A stretch of DNA of 16,117 nucleotides, taken from NCBI GenBank assembly GCA_900321775.1, contig ONXE01000066.1, positions 1-16,117 of the forward strand. Direction: 5' to 3'. The translations under genes and the position numbers were made by a program. Positions 13,873 to 16,117 of the stretch are shown in pieces. The stretch's first letter is position 1; every line of letters begins with the position of its first letter. The notes under the pieces are model-generated. The model was not told the DNA's origin. It searched no databases and saw nothing but the letters and a program-made list of their open reading frames with translations. The DNA comes from an uncultured Bacteroidales bacterium. Its GTDB lineage: Bacteria; Bacteroidota; Bacteroidia; Bacteroidales; Paludibacteraceae.

Positions 13873-14130
13873 GTTACTCCGTGTTGTTTAGCCCTACGGG
13901 CTGTTGTTGACTTTGTGTTATTAACTTCGTGTTGTTTAGCCCTATGGGCTTGTTGACTTTGTGTTGATGACTTCGTGTTGGTTAGCCCTACGGGCTGTTG
14001 TTGACTTTGTGTTAACAGCGTAGCTCACTAACAGCCGAAGGCTCATAAACAGCGGCTCTGTCGCTCACCAACATCGCGAAGCGATTATCAACACGTAGTT
14101 GTAAACAGCGGCTCTGCCGCTCACCAACAC
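13873..14130. repeat. Array of eight mini-hairpin (REP-like) repeats in two orientations
   Basis: The spacer between the barrel gene and the lipoprotein gene is made almost wholly of short repeats. Three units carry AGCCC-TAC/TAT-GGGCT (13890, 13938, 13984) between GTGTTG and GTTGACTTTGTG. Five further units carry other stems in a shared frame AACA...CACCAACA: AGCGTAGCT (14017), AGCCGAAGGCT (14033), AGCGGCTCTGTCGCT (14051), ATCGCGAAGCGAT (14073) and AGCGGCTCTGCCGCT (14107). The first set is the same design in reverse orientation. Stem sequences differ while the architecture and flanks are kept. Confidence 0.85.
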
Positions 14131-14134
14131 GCAG

Positions 14135-15763
14135 TTAAAAGAATATACTCATGCCTGCATGCAGGTAGATGTAGTTGCGTATCGTATTGTCGTTGTTACC
14201 CATAACATACCAGTCGATGCTTCCCGACAGGCCGAAATGGCCGTTGATGAGGTAGAATCCGCCGGCACTAAGGCTGGTGTTGAGCATATTGAACACCAGC
14301 GGCATGTTGCTGTCCATGAGGGACAGGTCGGGCGCATTACCTGCTCCGAACGATACATGTACGCTGCTGCGATCACCATCCAGGGGGAAGTAGGTCATCT
14401 TGAATCCGCCGTTCCAATAGACGTTGCCCTGCATAAGGAAGGCATCGATGTTGGGCGTAAGAAGGAAACCGTTCTCGCTGGCCCATGCTGCAGACAAGCC
14501 TGCCGAATAGACGCTGTAACTCGTTTCGTCGGTGATGTAACGCCATTGCAGACGCTCGGAGAGAGTCCAGTTGAGAGGCAGGTTCTCCGAAAAAGCCAAT
14601 TTAGCTGTGGCTTTCGGTAGGAACTTGCTGGCCCACGAGCCACTGATACTCATATCACCCCACTCGAAGAAATGATAGTATGCCGCGCCGACCTCGAATC
14701 CCGAACCGCCGGGCGATGTGAAGGTGGTGTCGCGGTTTTCGCTTATTTCCTCTTTCCAAGAAGACGTCTCGCGTCCTGCGTAGCCTGCGACCAGGTCGAA
14801 AGCATCATGCTTGAATGAGCGGGTGTAGGTCACGTGCGCATTATGGTTCCAGGCATCAATGCTGGCACGCCTTGCCAACTGATATTCAAACGTCAGTGTG
14901 TTCTTCATCAGTTTTGAGAGCAGAGTATATCGGTGCCGTTGCACTTCGTGGTACTCGTCCAGCGAGGGGCGATAGCGCATGATGCATGCGTAGGCTGAAT
15001 CGAGGTTTTTCTCTTTTTCATACACGGCGGAGCGCTGCAGTTGGTCCAAACTGTCTTTGATCAGCGAGGTATCCGGCAACAGGGTGATGCAGGTGGCTAT
15101 ACGTCGGGTGACGACAGCCAGCAGTTCGGGATCTGTGGTGAGCGTATCGGCTTGGCGCAAGGGCACAAGAGCTTGCTCCCACAGTTCGTCATGCATCAGT
15201 TCCGTTCCTTCACGCAGACGTTTTTCTGCCAGCAGTTCCCGCACCTCGTCGTCTTGTTTGTCCGTCATGTACCAGTCCTCCAGTACCCGTCCTGCGGCTC
15301 TGTCGTTGCCCAGGCGTTTCTCCACATGGTACCGTTTGGCCAACAAGTCGGCATCACGTCCGTCGCGGCGCTCTTTTTCCATCAGCCAGTATTGTGCTTC
15401 GTCCCACCATGAACGTTGAATGGAGGCAGAGATGAGCCAGTTCAGTGCCTCGTCTGAGTTGGTAGAAGCGTACAGGCGCTTGTGCCGCGTATAGACATCC
15501 GCCTCGTCGGCCGCATATGCTGCCAGTTCGTGTACGTAGTCGCGCAACTCCTCCAGCCCTAACGAACCGTACTGGCGGATGCAGGCATCCAGGTACTGCT
15601 CGGCCTCCTGATAGCGCGCACAATCGCAGAGGATTCCGACGCGTCTGCGAATGAGGGCTCGGTTGCCGTTGGTGTTATGTACGCCTCGCGCGCACACCTC
15701 CATCGCCTGTTCCATCTTACCCTCTTTCAGTAGCGAACCCGACAAGGCGATGTAGTAATCCAC
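14135..15763 (-). CDS. TPR / YaiO-like outer-membrane beta-barrel protein, 3' part of a frameshifted gene
   Basis: This is the larger, C-terminal part of one gene broken by a frameshift at the G5 tract 15769-15773. The first half is tetratricopeptide-like helical repeats (MEQAMEVCARGVHNTNGNRA and similar). The last roughly 250 residues alternate aromatic and polar residues as in an outer-membrane barrel and end in MSIFF, with the C-terminal Phe recognised by the Bam machinery. TPR followed by a barrel is the layout of YaiO and of BcsC-type exopolysaccharide exporters, so export or modification of a polysaccharide is inferred. The apparent start at 15763 is a GTG inside the TPR region and is not a true start. 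Downstream, beyond the hairpin array, lie a lipoprotein and a regulator on the same strand. Confidence 0.8.
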   Translation of the reverse strand: MDYYIALSGSLLKEGKMEQAMEVCARGVHNTNGNRALIRRRVGILCDCARYQEAEQYLDACIRQYGSLGLEELRDYVHELAAYAADEADVYTRHKRLYASTNSDEALNWLISASIQRSWWDEAQYWLMEKERRDGRDADLLAKRYHVEKRLGNDRAAGRVLEDWYMTDKQDDEVRELLAEKRLREGTELMHDELWEQALVPLRQADTLTTDPELLAVVTRRIATCITLLPDTSLIKDSLDQLQRSAVYEKEKNLDSAYACIMRYRPSLDEYHEVQRHRYTLLSKLMKNTLTFEYQLARRASIDAWNHNAHVTYTRSFKHDAFDLVAGYAGRETSSWKEEISENRDTTFTSPGGSGFEVGAAYYHFFEWGDMSISGSWASKFLPKATAKLAFSENLPLNWTLSERLQWRYITDETSYSVYSAGLSAAWASENGFLLTPNIDAFLMQGNVYWNGGFKMTYFPLDGDRSSVHVSFGAGNAPDLSLMDSNMPLVFNMLNTSLSAGGFYLINGHFGLSGSIDWYVMGNNDNTIRNYIYLHAGMSIFF

Positions 15764-16117
15764 CTCTCGGGGGTTGCGGGTGCATCCTGCGACTCTTTCT
15801 CGTTGCCTTTCTTGCTAAGCTCGATATATATCAACTCCTTGCGGTAAATGAGGTCCTTGCGCACCTGCTCGTCATTGGGGTAGATAACCGCGAGACGTTC
15901 GAGCAGTCGGTCTGCCTCGACATCATTGCCCAACATGCGGAACAACTCGATTTTCTTTCGCCATAGACGTACGTTGTACGGGCTGAAACTCAGCAGGTCG
16001 TTCACGTGCACGATGGCGGTGGCGTAGTTGCCCTCCACTTCCTCCAGTCGAACCAGGATTTCCAATGCCTCGGTGTTAGAATTATCGTCCACCAATGCCA
16101 GCAACAGGTAACGTCTG
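15727..16117 (-). pseudogene. 5' part of the same TPR gene, ending at the frameshift; runs off the window
   Basis: The frame enters at the right edge (RRYLLLALVDDN) with no true start in the window, and shows TPR-like helices (EALEILVRLEEVEGNYATAI, ERLAVIYPNDEQVRKDL). It is followed by a foreign tail after PATPE and stops at 15727. If the C5 run on the coding strand (15769-15773) had one more base, the frame would read PATPREVDYYIALSGS and join the next part perfectly; PREVDYY is typical TPR wording. The gene is therefore either a recent pseudogene, a slippage variant or a sequencing error at a homopolymer. Confidence 0.85.

Overview
The window reads as a Bacteroidales chromosome, perhaps a Prevotella- or Muribaculum-like gut lineage; the genus cannot be settled from sequence alone. 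The evidence is a pair of Bacteroidetes-type promoters (TAnnTTTG -7 boxes at 385 and 7844), weak Shine-Dalgarno signals, a lipoprotein with a collagen-like and FISUMP-like architecture, a membrane-bound AraC regulator, and adjacent mutA/mutB of the succinate-propionate pathway.

Layout. 1-979: a toxin-antitoxin pair whose YoeB/Txe-type toxin is broken by a 38-nt palindrome-containing insertion. 980-3404: hairpin-rich spacer, a 573-aa surface lipoprotein, a small unknown gene and a terminator. 3405-7500: an accessory module of three poorly known genes, namely a 156-aa protein on the plus strand convergent with a DUF3987-like ATPase and a 108-aa protein on the minus strand. Unusual DNA surrounds them: three palindromic 13-mers at an exact 19-nt period next to an A-rich tract, two arrays of a 35/36-nt hairpin repeat on either side of the 156-aa gene, a heptamer microsatellite, a G-run, and an identical 14-nt direct repeat at both ends (3468 and 7279). 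This is the best candidate for an undescribed system, possibly an integrated replicon or satellite.

7674-12098: tandem repeats, a terminator, a strong promoter with a 5'-UTR hairpin, then the mutA-mutB operon, which interconverts succinyl-CoA and methylmalonyl-CoA, closed by a 20-bp bidirectional terminator. 12134-16117 (all minus strand): a TPR/outer-membrane beta-barrel gene (frameshifted, running off the window), a dense array of tiny hairpin repeats, a DUF1573-like lipoprotein and a 7-TM AraC-type regulator, probably a cell-envelope or polysaccharide-export locus with its own regulator.

The mut genes, regulator and envelope genes look like core genome (GC-rich, strong codon bias). The left third and the 3.4-7.5 kb module look accessory. 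All functional names rest on motif recognition by eye; no database search was possible.
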